From contig NZ_JANAVO010000005.1 in the NCBI RefSeq assembly GCF_024213555.1, forward strand, positions 238,983 through 302,982: a stretch of DNA of 64,000 nucleotides. The letters are read 5' to 3'. Below are positions 26,723 to 35,106 of the stretch, piece by piece (within the stretch, counting starts at the first letter, position 1; every line of letters starts with the position of its first letter). Source of the stretch: Allokutzneria sp. A3M-2-11 16 (GTDB taxonomy: Bacteria > Actinomycetota > Actinomycetes > Mycobacteriales > Pseudonocardiaceae). A program made the translations under genes and the position numbers. The notes under the pieces were generated by a model. The model saw only the letters and a list, made by a program, of their open reading frames with translations, did not search any database and was not told the origin of the DNA.

Positions 26723-27452
26723 GCGTGTTGCCGCCGTTGACGGTGATGCGCTGCCCTGTGACGAACCCGGACGCCGGGGAGGTCAGGAACGCGACCGCCT
26801 CCGCGACCTCGGCCGGTTCGCCCAGCCGCCCCAGCGGGACGCCGCGCGCGTAGTCGTCCAGCTCCTCCCGCGGCAGGTCGTCGTGGCGGTCGGTCGGGAT
26901 GAAGCCGGGCGCGACCAGGTTGACGGTGATGCCGTCCGGCCCGAGCTCCCGCGCCCACGACCGCATGAGACCGACCTGAGCCGCCTTCGCCGCGACGTAG
27001 GCGCTGCTCTCCGGCACACCGAGATCGACGACCTCCGAGCCGATGAACACGATCCGCCCGGCGCGCCGCTCCCGCATCCCCGGCAGCACGGCCTGGACGA
27101 GCGCGAGCGGTCCGAGGACGAAGAACTCCAGCTGTGCCAACACATCCGCGCGGTCGAGGGCTTCGATCCCGATGGACGGCTGCGGGCCGGTGGCGTTGAG
27201 CACGAGCACGTCGATCCCGCCGAGCGCCTGCTCAACGGTCCGGCACATCCGCGCGATGTCCTCGGCGTCGGTGGCGTCCGCGCGCACAGCCTCCGCGATG
27301 CCGCCGGTGGCGCGGATGTCGTCGCGCACGGCCGCCGCCGCGGCGGCGTTGCTGTGGTAGTTCACCGCGACCGGACGGCCCTGAGCCGCCAGCCGCCGGG
27401 CGATCGCCGCGCCGAGGCCGCGAGAGGCTCCCGTCACCAGTGCCGTGGTCAT
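26715..27452 (-). CDS. SDR-family oxidoreductase (FabG-like)
   Basis: 245 residues from ATG 27452. The Rossmann loop ALVTGASRGLGAAIARRLAA (TGxxxGxG), LVLNATGPQPS (variant of NNAG), and the catalytic Tyr-Lys in ESSAYVAAKAAQVGLMR with Ser in FIGSEVVDL are visible. The C-terminus GRITVNGGNTL-like segment (QRITVNGGN) is FabG-like. The substrate is unknown. The initiator overlaps the stop of a decayed DegT-type aminotransferase gene (ATGA), so the two genes once formed an operon, perhaps for an amino-sugar or ketone precursor. Confidence 0.9.
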   Translation of the reverse strand: MTTALVTGASRGLGAAIARRLAAQGRPVAVNYHSNAAAAAAVRDDIRATGGIAEAVRADATDAEDIARMCRTVEQALGGIDVLVLNATGPQPSIGIEALDRADVLAQLEFFVLGPLALVQAVLPGMRERRAGRIVFIGSEVVDLGVPESSAYVAAKAAQVGLMRSWARELGPDGITVNLVAPGFIPTDRHDDLPREELDDYARGVPLGRLGEPAEVAEAVAFLTSPASGFVTGQRITVNGGNTLT

Positions 27453-27760
27453 CGTCCGCTCCGCAGGGTCGCGATCGACCGCCGCACCGCGCCGATCATG
27501 TGGTCGATCTGGTTGTCGGTGAGGTGGGCGTAGATCGGCAGCTGGACCTGGCGGTTGAAGTACGTCTCCTCGGCGACCGGGCATTCGCCGTAGTCGTGGC
27601 CGAGCGCACGGAACTCGGGCAGCAGGTGCAGCGGGAAGTAGCGCAGCACGATCTCGATTCCCTCGACCTCGGCGCACCGACCACGTCCGGATCGTAGAAC
27701 AGCGTGTAGAGGTGGTGGACGTGCGGCTGTTCAAAGCCGCCATGGTCGACATCGCCGCGC
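27449..27760 (-). pseudogene. Remnant of a DegT/DnrJ/EryC1/StrS aminotransferase
   Basis: Only the C-terminal portion survives, in two frames. One frame gives PHVHHLYTLFYDPDVVG; after a shift near 27675 the other gives AEVEGIEIVLRYFPLHLLPE and then FRALGHDYGECPVAEETYFN, RQVQLPIYAHLTDNQIDHMI. These are the typical small-domain motifs of sugar aminotransferases (LP-hits near CPVAE and LPIYP-LTD). The PLP-binding domain is missing. It overlaps the SDR start by 4 bases. Confidence 0.7.
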
Positions 27761-27769
27761 CCTGAGCAC

Positions 27770-28726
27770 TCAGTGCCAGTAGTCGCGTTCCGGCAGGCGC
27801 AGCCACACATCCGGCTCGCCTACGATCGCGCGGGCATCGGTCAACCGCAGCCCGGCGAACGCACAGCTGTAGGCGACCGCATTGTGCCGGTAGAGGTACG
27901 AACTGAGGATTTCCTCTGGTGTGTCACGGTCATCGGGGCTTCCACCGGGGCTGAGGTCGCGGCCGACGAACTCACCGTCGCGGTAGATGCTGCCCTGATT
28001 GCCGCTCTTCGGGTTGCAGTACAAGCCGTAGCACACGGTGTCGACGGACAACCGTTCGAGGACTCCTGGCATCGACGGGGCGAAGCCCCACGGCTGGGCG
28101 AAAACGCACCCGCCGGGCACATCGGTGGCCCACACGGTCAACGACGCCACCGTGCCCAGCGGATCGAGCTCGATCTCCTTCTCCGCAGCCGAAACGTCCT
28201 CGACGGCCTCCGCGCCCAGCCTCCACGCGGACTCCTCGACGTCGAAGTCCGCGACGCATGCCAGGCCCAGTCCCTCGACCCACAGGTCGCCCAGCGCCGA
28301 CTTCAGGCGCCGGGCTTCGACTGCCACCGCACTCTCCTCTGTGGACAGTGCGGAACCGTTGGGCGCGAACAGATCCGGCGTAGGGCCTGCCAGGCTGAGG
28401 CGTCCGGGCGACCATCCGGCCATCATCGGCCGCCACGGGTCCGCGCCCGCGGCCACCAAGGCCCGCGCGTTGTCCGGGCGGTCGGCGTGAACGGCCTGCC
28501 ACAAGGCGGTCCGCCCGGCGCGCTCCGCGTCGATGTCGTCGACCCGCCCGGCCAGCTCCGCGACCACATCAGCCGAACCGCGCTCCGCGGCGGCGAACAG
28601 CGGCGGAGGGGAATACTGGCCCGCGCTACCGGGATCAGCTCCCGCGGCCAGCCGTTCGCGGACCCACGCGAGGTTCCGCCAGCTGTCCCAACCCAGGCCG
28701 TCCCAACCGCCTCTGTCCCCGTTCAC
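27770..28726 (-). CDS. Ankyrin-repeat protein
   Basis: 318 residues from a GTG at 28726, 13 bases after the upstream DUF2339 gene. N-terminal ankyrin-type helices are visible: LAWVRERLAAGADPGSAGQY, PPPLFAAAERGSADVVAELA, GRTALWQAVHADRPDNARAL with VAAGADPW. The C-terminal 190 residues form a separate unassigned domain with CYGLYCNPKSGNQGSIYRDG and a DVWLRLPERDYWH end. It likely mediates protein binding in the cytosol; the partner is unknown. Confidence 0.7.
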   Translation of the reverse strand: MNGDRGGWDGLGWDSWRNLAWVRERLAAGADPGSAGQYSPPPLFAAAERGSADVVAELAGRVDDIDAERAGRTALWQAVHADRPDNARALVAAGADPWRPMMAGWSPGRLSLAGPTPDLFAPNGSALSTEESAVAVEARRLKSALGDLWVEGLGLACVADFDVEESAWRLGAEAVEDVSAAEKEIELDPLGTVASLTVWATDVPGGCVFAQPWGFAPSMPGVLERLSVDTVCYGLYCNPKSGNQGSIYRDGEFVGRDLSPGGSPDDRDTPEEILSSYLYRHNAVAYSCAFAGLRLTDARAIVGEPDVWLRLPERDYWH

Positions 28727-28739
28727 GACGCGCAGCCTG

Positions 28740-30467
28740 TCAGGTCCGCTGCGCTCCGACCAGCCGCGCGTATCGAGTTCCCGCAACCAGCAGGACCAGT
28801 CCGGCGCCGAGGAACGCGGCAACCCTTGCCATCCCGTCAAGCGCGGACAGGTCGAACATGACCAGCTTGACCACCGCCGCGCCGACCAGGACCAGACCGC
28901 TCACCCGCAGCACCGCCACGTTGATCCCGCGAACCAGCAGCACCAGCGCGATCACCGTCCACGACACCGTGACCGCCACGTGGCCCACCAGGAAACCGGA
29001 CCGGCCGGGCATGATCAGCAACGTCGCGCACAGCACGGCACCGGCCGCCCCGTAGAGCGCGGTGACCCCGGCGAGCACCCACGGCGCCAGCACCTCCGAG
29101 GGAGCGCGCAGCTCGCCGAGCCGCAACGCCACCCACGGCAGGAGAAGCGCGACGGCGACGATCAGCACGGCCACCGCACACGCACCGGCGAGCTGGCCGG
29201 ACGTGCGGGCACCGACCAGGACGAGCAGCGACGGCGGGAGATCCCTCGCCACCGCGATCACCCCGCCGAGGACGGTGAAGCCCACCGCCCCGACCAGTGC
29301 GAACCGGTTGCGGCTCCACAACGCCACGAGCAACAGCAGAACCGCCTCGCCGAGCAGGACCGCCGCGCGAGCCGTCCCGTCGAACTGGGTCACCGTCGCC
29401 TGCATGGCCGCGACCAGACCGGCCAGCCCGGCGAGGTCTCCCGCCCGGCCGGGCAGCAGGCGGCCCGCGGCCCACACCCCGAGCAGCACCACGGCCGCCC
29501 CACCCGAGACGAGCACGGCATCGGGTTTCGGCAGCACCAGCGCGGCGATCAACGCTGGAGCCGCGGACGCGACGAGCAGCGTGAGCGCCGCCGGATCGGC
29601 CTGCCTGCGCCGCAGCACGACCAGCGCGAGGACGATCCCGGTCGCACCGGCGGCGACCGCCGCGATGGTATTCGCGGACGTGCCGGACATCGGCGCGTTC
29701 AGGGTGCTGAGCACCGAGGCGATCAGCGGCGGAACCCCCGCGGCGACGGCCACCGCGGACCAGTCGCGGCGCAGCTGCACCGGAGCCGTGGCCACCTGGA
29801 GCACCAGCAGGAACGTCACCAGATCCGGGGTGAAACCCTTGGTGATCAACGGCGCGCACACCGCGCACCCGGCCACCACCGCGACGGCCAGCAGGGACGA
29901 CTCCCACCGCGAGGCCAACAGCAGCCCACCGACCGCGACGAGCAGGCCGACCGCTAGGCCGCCGAGCGGGGGCAGGTACTCGTAGAGCGTCGTCGCCGCG
30001 ATCACGTCGAGGTAGAGCGTCGCGATACCCGTTGCGGCCAAAGCGAAAGCGCCGGTTCGGCCGACCGGGTCGCGGTGCAGCCAGAGCCCCGCGCCGACCA
30101 GCCCGGCGCCGAACGCCGCGCCGACCAGCACCCTCGGCAGCGGGCCGAGCCACCCGCGCTGGATCGCCAGCACGAGCAACAGCACGATCCCGAGCAGGGT
30201 GACCGCGCCACCGACCCAGGCGAGCACCCTGCTCCCGGCGCCCTCCTTGCCCAGCGCGCTCCCCCACGACTCCCGGTGCACCGGCGGCACCCACACGGGC
30301 GCCGCGGGCTCTTCCGGTTGGAGGTGCTGGACTTCCGGCTCGGCCTCCGGCTCAGCCCGCAGGTCCTCCCGCAGAGCCCGCAGCTCGCCGCCGACCCGAC
30401 CCAGTCGGCGGCGAAGGTCATCGATCTCCGCGGCCAGGCGGAGAAGTCGATCTCCATCGTTGTGCAT
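28740..30467 (-). CDS. DUF2339 polytopic membrane protein
   Basis: 575 residues. A short N-terminal coiled coil (LAAEIDDLRRRLGRVGGELR and on to about residue 45) and an acidic Pro-rich linker precede about 18 closely spaced hydrophobic helices from residue 85 onward (e.g. AWVGGAVTLLGIVLLLVLAI, then GPLPRVLVGAAFGAGLVGAG). The coil followed by many helices is typical of DUF2339, whose function is unknown. It is followed directly by the ankyrin gene in the same orientation. Confidence 0.82.
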   Translation of the reverse strand: MHNDGDRLLRLAAEIDDLRRRLGRVGGELRALREDLRAEPEAEPEVQHLQPEEPAAPVWVPPVHRESWGSALGKEGAGSRVLAWVGGAVTLLGIVLLLVLAIQRGWLGPLPRVLVGAAFGAGLVGAGLWLHRDPVGRTGAFALAATGIATLYLDVIAATTLYEYLPPLGGLAVGLLVAVGGLLLASRWESSLLAVAVVAGCAVCAPLITKGFTPDLVTFLLVLQVATAPVQLRRDWSAVAVAAGVPPLIASVLSTLNAPMSGTSANTIAAVAAGATGIVLALVVLRRRQADPAALTLLVASAAPALIAALVLPKPDAVLVSGGAAVVLLGVWAAGRLLPGRAGDLAGLAGLVAAMQATVTQFDGTARAAVLLGEAVLLLLVALWSRNRFALVGAVGFTVLGGVIAVARDLPPSLLVLVGARTSGQLAGACAVAVLIVAVALLLPWVALRLGELRAPSEVLAPWVLAGVTALYGAAGAVLCATLLIMPGRSGFLVGHVAVTVSWTVIALVLLVRGINVAVLRVSGLVLVGAAVVKLVMFDLSALDGMARVAAFLGAGLVLLVAGTRYARLVGAQRT

Positions 30468-30511
30468 GCGGACCAGACTGGATGACCGGCCGCGCGGGCG
30501 ACTCCGTACGA

Positions 30512-30730
30512 CTACTCATCCGCGGGTTCTTCGACCCACTCCAGGAGGTCGCCGGGCTGGCACTCCAGCACCCGGCACATCGCCTCCAGGGTGCTGAACC
30601 GCACCGCCTTCGCGCGGCCGTTCTTCAGCACCGCCACGTTCGCCGGGGTGAGCCCGACCCGCTCGGCGAACTCGCCGACGCTCATCTTGCGCTTGGCCAG
30701 CTCGACGTCGATGCGCACCACGATCGGCAT
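30512..30730 (-). CDS. Small Cro/C1-type HTH regulator (YozG-like)
   Basis: 72 residues, nearly all a helix-turn-helix: DVELAKRKMSVGEFAERVGL, then TPANVAVLKNGRAKAVRFST with LEAMCRVLECQPGDLLEW. This compact form, ending in ECQPGDLLE, is typical of regulators paired with DUF2975 membrane proteins, as seen here. The ATG overlaps the DUF2975 stop by one base (ATGA-type coupling), so both proteins should be made together. It probably regulates its own operon. Confidence 0.88.
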   Translation of the reverse strand: MPIVVRIDVELAKRKMSVGEFAERVGLTPANVAVLKNGRAKAVRFSTLEAMCRVLECQPGDLLEWVEEPADE

Positions 30731-31209
30731 CAGATCACTTCTTCCATATCGGTGCGCAGCGCGGTGGCCTGCTGCAACAGGGCGCGCATGACCACCATCA
30801 GCATGCCGATCACGGCGAGCCCGACCACCAGCAGGAACAGCACCATCGGCATGCCGGGGTCGTCCGCCTGGAAGCCGACGTAGAGGAAGATCCCGACGAG
30901 CACCACCCAACCGGCGGCGATGGCCCAGACGATCGCGTCCACCCAGACCATCGAGGCCCTGGTGAAGATGCGGTCCTTCTTGACCAGGGTCAGCAGCTTC
31001 CAGGTGGAGACGACCACGACCTGCACGCACAGCAGGAAGAACACCGCGATCGCGGTCAGCGGCCACTGGAGGTGCGCGCGTTCCGGCTCCGTCTGCGCCA
31101 TGTGCGCGAACTTGCCGGGGAACGACAGCACCTGGAACACGACCAGGATTCCGAAGAGCAGCACCAGGAAGACTCGAAGCGGGCCGACCGCCCGTTGCGC
31201 CAGGGACAT
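30730..31209 (-). CDS. DUF2975 membrane protein
   Basis: 159 residues with four hydrophobic helices (about 12-30, 50-70, 88-112, 120-142). The segment KKDRIFTRASMVWVDAIVWA between helices 2 and 3 is the conserved F(T/S)-R-x-S pattern of DUF2975. It is the first gene of a two-gene unit with the small XRE regulator. The paired arrangement is widespread in Gram-positive bacteria, but the signal sensed is unknown. Confidence 0.82.
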   Translation of the reverse strand: MSLAQRAVGPLRVFLVLLFGILVVFQVLSFPGKFAHMAQTEPERAHLQWPLTAIAVFFLLCVQVVVVSTWKLLTLVKKDRIFTRASMVWVDAIVWAIAAGWVVLVGIFLYVGFQADDPGMPMVLFLLVVGLAVIGMLMVVMRALLQQATALRTDMEEVI

Positions 31210-31284
31210 AGCTCGAGTGTCGATCCCGACCTATCGAAAGTCAATCGATAGTTATCGCTCTGCGACATGCCCGTCCGGAAGCAG

Positions 31285-31593
31285 TCACCCAGGGAGCAGG
31301 GGCCGCATGAAGCTCCGTTCGTAGCGCAGCACGCAGCCGCTCTCGTCCCGGATGCGGTCGGCCTCGACGAAGTCGGGGTGGACGCCGAACAGCCCGCGGT
31401 ACTCCTCGTACGCGGCCAGGCTGGGGAAGCTGAACAGCGCCAGCGCCTTGTCGCTGGCGCCCTCCCCCGGCAGGAAGTACCCGTGGTGGGTACCGCCGTG
31501 CCGATCGACGAGCTCCATCCACCGGCGGCCGAACCGCTCGAAGGCGTCGATCTGCTTCGGGTCGATCACGTACTCGACGACACAGGTGATCAT
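31285..31593 (-). CDS. NIPSNAP-family protein
   Basis: 102 residues. Single ferredoxin-like alpha/beta domain: VVEYVIDPKQIDAFERFGRR, GGTHHGYFLPGEGASDKALA and SFPSLAAYEEYRGLFGVHPD are the conserved NIPSNAP strands and helix. Small NIPSNAP proteins are dimeric and of unknown catalytic role. It is divergent from the flavin-dependent oxidoreductase gene with a 23-base gap. Confidence 0.85.
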   Translation of the reverse strand: MITCVVEYVIDPKQIDAFERFGRRWMELVDRHGGTHHGYFLPGEGASDKALALFSFPSLAAYEEYRGLFGVHPDFVEADRIRDESGCVLRYERSFMRPLLPG

Positions 31594-31604
31594 GCTCGGC
31601 AGCC

Positions 31605-31616
31605 TATTCTGGGAGC
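31605..31616 (+). promoter_or_regulatory. Leaderless promoter of the LLM oxidoreductase
   Basis: TATTCT (31605-31610), 6 bases, then GTG at 31617. There is no Shine-Dalgarno sequence in the 23-base gap to the divergent gene. Confidence 0.55.
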
Positions 31617-32489
31617 GTGCGCTTCTCCGTGAACATCCCGAACTTCGGCGACTTCGCAGACGCCAGGACGGTCGCGCGGGTGGCCGCGGCGGCCGAACAG
31701 GCGGGCTGGGACGGCCTGTTCATCTGGGACCACGTGGTGCACGACAAGCAGCAGCGCCGGGGAAAACCCTTCGGTGACCCGTGGATGCTGCTGACCGCGG
31801 CGGCGCTGGCCACCTCGCGGCTGCGGCTGGGCACCCTGGTCACGCCCGTCGCCCGGCGGCGGCCGGAACAGCTTGCGCGCCAGGTGGCGACCCTGGACTC
31901 GCTCAGCGGCGGGCGGGTGATCTTCGGCGCGGGCCTCGGCGGGCCGGTCGAGGACGAGTTCGGCAGCTTCGGCGAACCGACCGATCCGGTCGTGCTGGCC
32001 GAACGCCTCGACGAGGGACTGGACCTGCTGAACCGCTACTGGTCGGGCGAAACCGTGGACCACGAAGGAAAGCACTACCGGGTCCGCGACGTCACCCTGC
32101 TGCCCGCCACCGTGCAGCGCCCGCGCCCGCCGGTCTGGGTCGGCGGTTTCTGGCCACACCGCAGGCCGATGCGCCGCGCCGCGCGCTGGGACGGCGTGGT
32201 CCCGTTGTTCACCAACGCGCGGCACGGGCAGGTTCCCGCTGTCGACGACGTCCGCGACCTGGTCTCCTACGTCCACGAGCACCGCGAGGACGGGCCGTTC
32301 GAGGTGGTCCTCGGCGGCGCCACTCCGGGCGATCCCGGCGCGGCGCACGACCTGATCGCGCCGCTCGCCGAGGCCGGGGCGACGTGGTGGGACGAGCGGC
32401 AGCTCCAGACCGGTGACGACCTCGACCGGCTCGCGCCGGTGCTGCGTCGCGTCGAGCAGGGTCCGCCCGCTCAGCGGTCGCCGGAGTAG
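31617..32489 (+). CDS. LLM-class (luciferase-like, F420- or FMN-dependent) oxidoreductase
   Basis: 290 residues, GTG start. TIM-barrel luciferase-like fold: FSVNIPNFGDFADARTVARV, AAEQAGWDGLFIWDHVVHDK, LRLGTLVTPVARRRPEQLAR with QVATLDSLSGGRVIFGAGLG (the R-P-x-x-x-A-R..LD..S-G-R motif that contacts the cofactor phosphate), and PPVWVGGFWPHRRPMRRAAR. In actinobacteria these often use F420. The substrate is unknown. The 3' end overlaps the convergent kinase gene by 19 bases. Confidence 0.9.
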   Translation: MRFSVNIPNFGDFADARTVARVAAAAEQAGWDGLFIWDHVVHDKQQRRGKPFGDPWMLLTAAALATSRLRLGTLVTPVARRRPEQLARQVATLDSLSGGRVIFGAGLGGPVEDEFGSFGEPTDPVVLAERLDEGLDLLNRYWSGETVDHEGKHYRVRDVTLLPATVQRPRPPVWVGGFWPHRRPMRRAARWDGVVPLFTNARHGQVPAVDDVRDLVSYVHEHREDGPFEVVLGGATPGDPGAAHDLIAPLAEAGATWWDERQLQTGDDLDRLAPVLRRVEQGPPAQRSPE

Positions 32490-34132
32490 TTGCTCGGCCC
32501 GGCCGCTCGGGTGGCTTCCTGCGCGGCGGCGTCGAGCCAGGTCTTGGCGCTGGCGTCGCGGGTCAGGTTGATGTACATGGCCACCGACTTGATCAGGTAG
32601 CGGTGGGTGTGGCGCTTCCAGCCGCTCCGCGTCGCGCGCGTGGTGTCCTTGTTCTGGTCGCAGATCTCGGAGCCGGGACCGCCGCCAGGGCACAGGATTC
32701 CCCACGAACCGCCGTCCACGCTCTTGTAGGCGGTGTCCGCGGCCGACTCGTCCGGCATCGGCACGACCCACACCATCACCAGGATCTGGTTCGAGTTGTC
32801 CACGTACGTCGCCGCGACGGCGTTGCCGCACCGCGAACGGAGCAGGATGTTCCTGGTCTCCTGGTCCATGTGCTTGGTGACGCACTCGCGGACGTCGCTG
32901 CTCTTCCTGGTGTAGCGCACGTTCTTCGCGTCGCTGAACGAAGTCGGCAGCAGCGCCGCGACGCTCACCGGGGTCTTGTCGGTGGACTCGCGGTCGAGGT
33001 CGGCCGAGGTGAACCTGCGGGTGGTGGTGGTGGTGGTCGTCGGGCTCGGCCTGGTCGTCGTGCTGTTCCTAGTGGAGGGCTTGGCGCTGGTACTCGACGG
33101 AGTCGACCGCGTCGAGCTGGGCGACGAGAAAGCCTGGTCCAGCAACGGTTTCAGCTCGCCGCTGACCGCGAGCAACACGACGATCACCGCGGCGAACGCC
33201 GCCAGCGCCCACCCACCGCGGTTGCGCACCACCGGCGGAGGGGTCCGCGGTTTCTCCTCGATCTTCTTGGTGGGCTTGAGTTTCTCCTTCTTCTCGTACT
33301 CCTTCGTCGGTTCGTGCGACGCCTCCAGCAGTGCGCGCGCCTCGGGCAGCGTCGGGCGTTTGCCGGGGTCCCGCTCCAGCAGCCTGGTGATCAGCGTCGC
33401 GAGGCTGCCCGTGCTCGACAGCGGGGGTGGCTCGCCGAGCAGGACCGCGGTGAGCGTCGCGGTGGGGGTGTCGCGACGGAACGGGGACAGCCCCTCCACC
33501 GCCTGGAACAGCGTCACGCCAAGGGAGTACAGGTCGCCCTCGGCTTGGCCGTCCGTGCCGTTGAGCCGCTCGGGAGCCATGTACTCCACCGAGCCGATCA
33601 GCATTCCGGTCGCGGTGAGCGCGGTGTCGGTGTGGTGCACGGCGATGCCGAAGTCGGCGAGGAGCGCGTCGCCGCCCGCCGTCAGCATCACGTTGGCGGG
33701 CTTCACGTCGCGGTGCACGACTCCGGCCGCGTGCGCCGCTTCCAGGGCGTTGAGCAGGTCCGCGGCGATCCTGGACACCTGGTCGGCGGGCAGCGGTCCG
33801 GCTTTGAGGCGCTCCTCCAAGGACTTCCCGGCGACCAGGCCCATGATGATCCAGGGGACGTCGTCCTCGATGACGACGTCGTGCACCGCGACGATGTTCG
33901 GGTGGTCGCGCAGCCGCGCGGCGTTGCGGGCCTCGCGCGTGGCGCGGCTCAACCGCTCGGCCTGCTCGTTCTCCGACAGCGCCGGGGGCAGCCACAGTTC
34001 CTTGACCGCGACGTCGATGCCCAGCACCTCGTCGCGGGCCTCCCAGACGCGGCCGAACCCTCCGGCACCGACGCGCCTGATCAGCCGGTAGCGGCCATCG
34101 ACCACCCGGCCCGGCTGTGCCTCATCCGCCAT
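32471..34132 (-). CDS. Transmembrane Ser/Thr protein kinase (PknB-like catalytic domain)
   Basis: 553 residues from ATG 34132 with AAAGG upstream. Kinase domain about 10-270: RRVGAGGFGRVWEARDEVLG glycine loop, VAVKELW (Lys), catalytic VVHRDVKPANVMLT, DFGIAVH, SVEYMAPERLNG and DLYSLGVTLFQAVEG. A basic juxtamembrane stretch leads to one helix (GGWALAAFAAVIVVLLAVSG, about 315-335), then a Ser/Thr/Pro-rich linker with a Thr7 run. The extracellular domain (about 400-553) has two or three Cys pairs, e.g. SSDVRECVTKHM and LRSRCGNAVA. It has no PASTA repeats, so it is not the PknB of cell division. The ligand is unknown. Confidence 0.93.
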   Translation of the reverse strand: MADEAQPGRVVDGRYRLIRRVGAGGFGRVWEARDEVLGIDVAVKELWLPPALSENEQAERLSRATREARNAARLRDHPNIVAVHDVVIEDDVPWIIMGLVAGKSLEERLKAGPLPADQVSRIAADLLNALEAAHAAGVVHRDVKPANVMLTAGGDALLADFGIAVHHTDTALTATGMLIGSVEYMAPERLNGTDGQAEGDLYSLGVTLFQAVEGLSPFRRDTPTATLTAVLLGEPPPLSSTGSLATLITRLLERDPGKRPTLPEARALLEASHEPTKEYEKKEKLKPTKKIEEKPRTPPPVVRNRGGWALAAFAAVIVVLLAVSGELKPLLDQAFSSPSSTRSTPSSTSAKPSTRNSTTTRPSPTTTTTTTRRFTSADLDRESTDKTPVSVAALLPTSFSDAKNVRYTRKSSDVRECVTKHMDQETRNILLRSRCGNAVAATYVDNSNQILVMVWVVPMPDESAADTAYKSVDGGSWGILCPGGGPGSEICDQNKDTTRATRSGWKRHTHRYLIKSVAMYINLTRDASAKTWLDAAAQEATRAAGPSNYSGDR

Positions 34133-34210
34133 GACCACCGCCTTTCGCTGCCACGGACGGGAAAACGCGCGGGTGGGAGCACAGGGCTCCCACCCGCGCG
34201 GTGGTTCCGG

Positions 34211-34972
34211 CTAGCGCGGGTGCGGCGGCCGGCAGTTCTGCCGCCCCAGCTCGTGCGAGCCGTTGATGTAGACGCCGTCGGCGAGGCTGTCCGCCATGAT
34301 CGGGCGCTCCTGGTAGCACCAGTGCTGTGCGAAGTACCCGCCCGGCGCCTCGAGGGTGTTGAAGTGGCAGACCCCGTCGGTCTGGATGCAGTACCGGATG
34401 AACGGGATGCCGCCGAAGTCCCGCCGACCGGGGCCGGGCGAGACGTAGCCGCCGAACGGGATGCCGACGCCTGCCGGGACCACGGCGCCGATGCCGAGCC
34501 CGGGAGGCCCGACCGGGGCCATCGGGTCCGCGTAGATCTTGGCTTCGAAACGGGACTTGTCGACCCCGAGCCTCCCGTCGGCGATGTCGTTGAGAACGTG
34601 GTTCGCCACGATCGCGCCCTGCGAGTACCCGACGATGACGAACCTCCCACCCCGGTCGGCGTTGTAGCTGTCGATCACAACGCGCTTCGCGGCCTCGTGA
34701 CCCTGCCGGACGCTGGCGTCCATCGGGGTCTGGTTGCAGTTGGGCAGTCCGGTGCCACCGGCCGGGTAATGCACCGTGCGCCGGACGCCGCCGCGCAGCC
34801 ACGCGTCGTTGTAGACGGTGGCATCACCGTCGCAGGTTCCACCGATGAGGATGAAGTAGCGCGTCGCCTCCGCCTGCTTGGCGTTGGCGCTCACTGGCGT
34901 CGCCCCGAGAATCGTCGTGACCAGCGCTGTCAGCGCGAGGCCGACACCCCCGAAGCGGTTGGTCTTGTTCAC
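34211..34972 (-). CDS. Secreted PE-PPE/cutinase-like esterase
   Basis: 253 residues from GTG 34972, with AAAGGACC upstream. Signal peptide about 1-30 (cleavage near VSANA). The mature part has FILIGGTCDGDATVYNDAWL, the nucleophile elbow FVIVGYSQGAIVANHVLNDI (Gly-Tyr-Ser-Gln-Gly as in cutinases and PE-PPE esterases), and IYADPMAPVGPPGLGIG with an Asp. YCIQTDGVCHFN and HWCYQERP supply Cys that may pair. It probably hydrolyses lipid esters outside the cell. It is divergent from the third STAND regulator. Confidence 0.82.
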   Translation of the reverse strand: MNKTNRFGGVGLALTALVTTILGATPVSANAKQAEATRYFILIGGTCDGDATVYNDAWLRGGVRRTVHYPAGGTGLPNCNQTPMDASVRQGHEAAKRVVIDSYNADRGGRFVIVGYSQGAIVANHVLNDIADGRLGVDKSRFEAKIYADPMAPVGPPGLGIGAVVPAGVGIPFGGYVSPGPGRRDFGGIPFIRYCIQTDGVCHFNTLEAPGGYFAQHWCYQERPIMADSLADGVYINGSHELGRQNCRPPHPR

Positions 34973-35106
34973 CTTGATGAGGTCCTTTCGCTGTGTTCCC
35001 ACCGGGTCCTCTGCTCCCCGGCGGGCCGCAGCACACCACCTTCTGGTCATCGCGATGGGTAAACTCTGGAAAGTCTGGAATTTCCGTGGGCGAGGGGGAC
35101 TTTCAC

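Noticed and set aside
32603..35062. 819-codon + strand open frame
   Set aside because: Antisense to the kinase and esterase genes with Arg/His-rich content; shadow.
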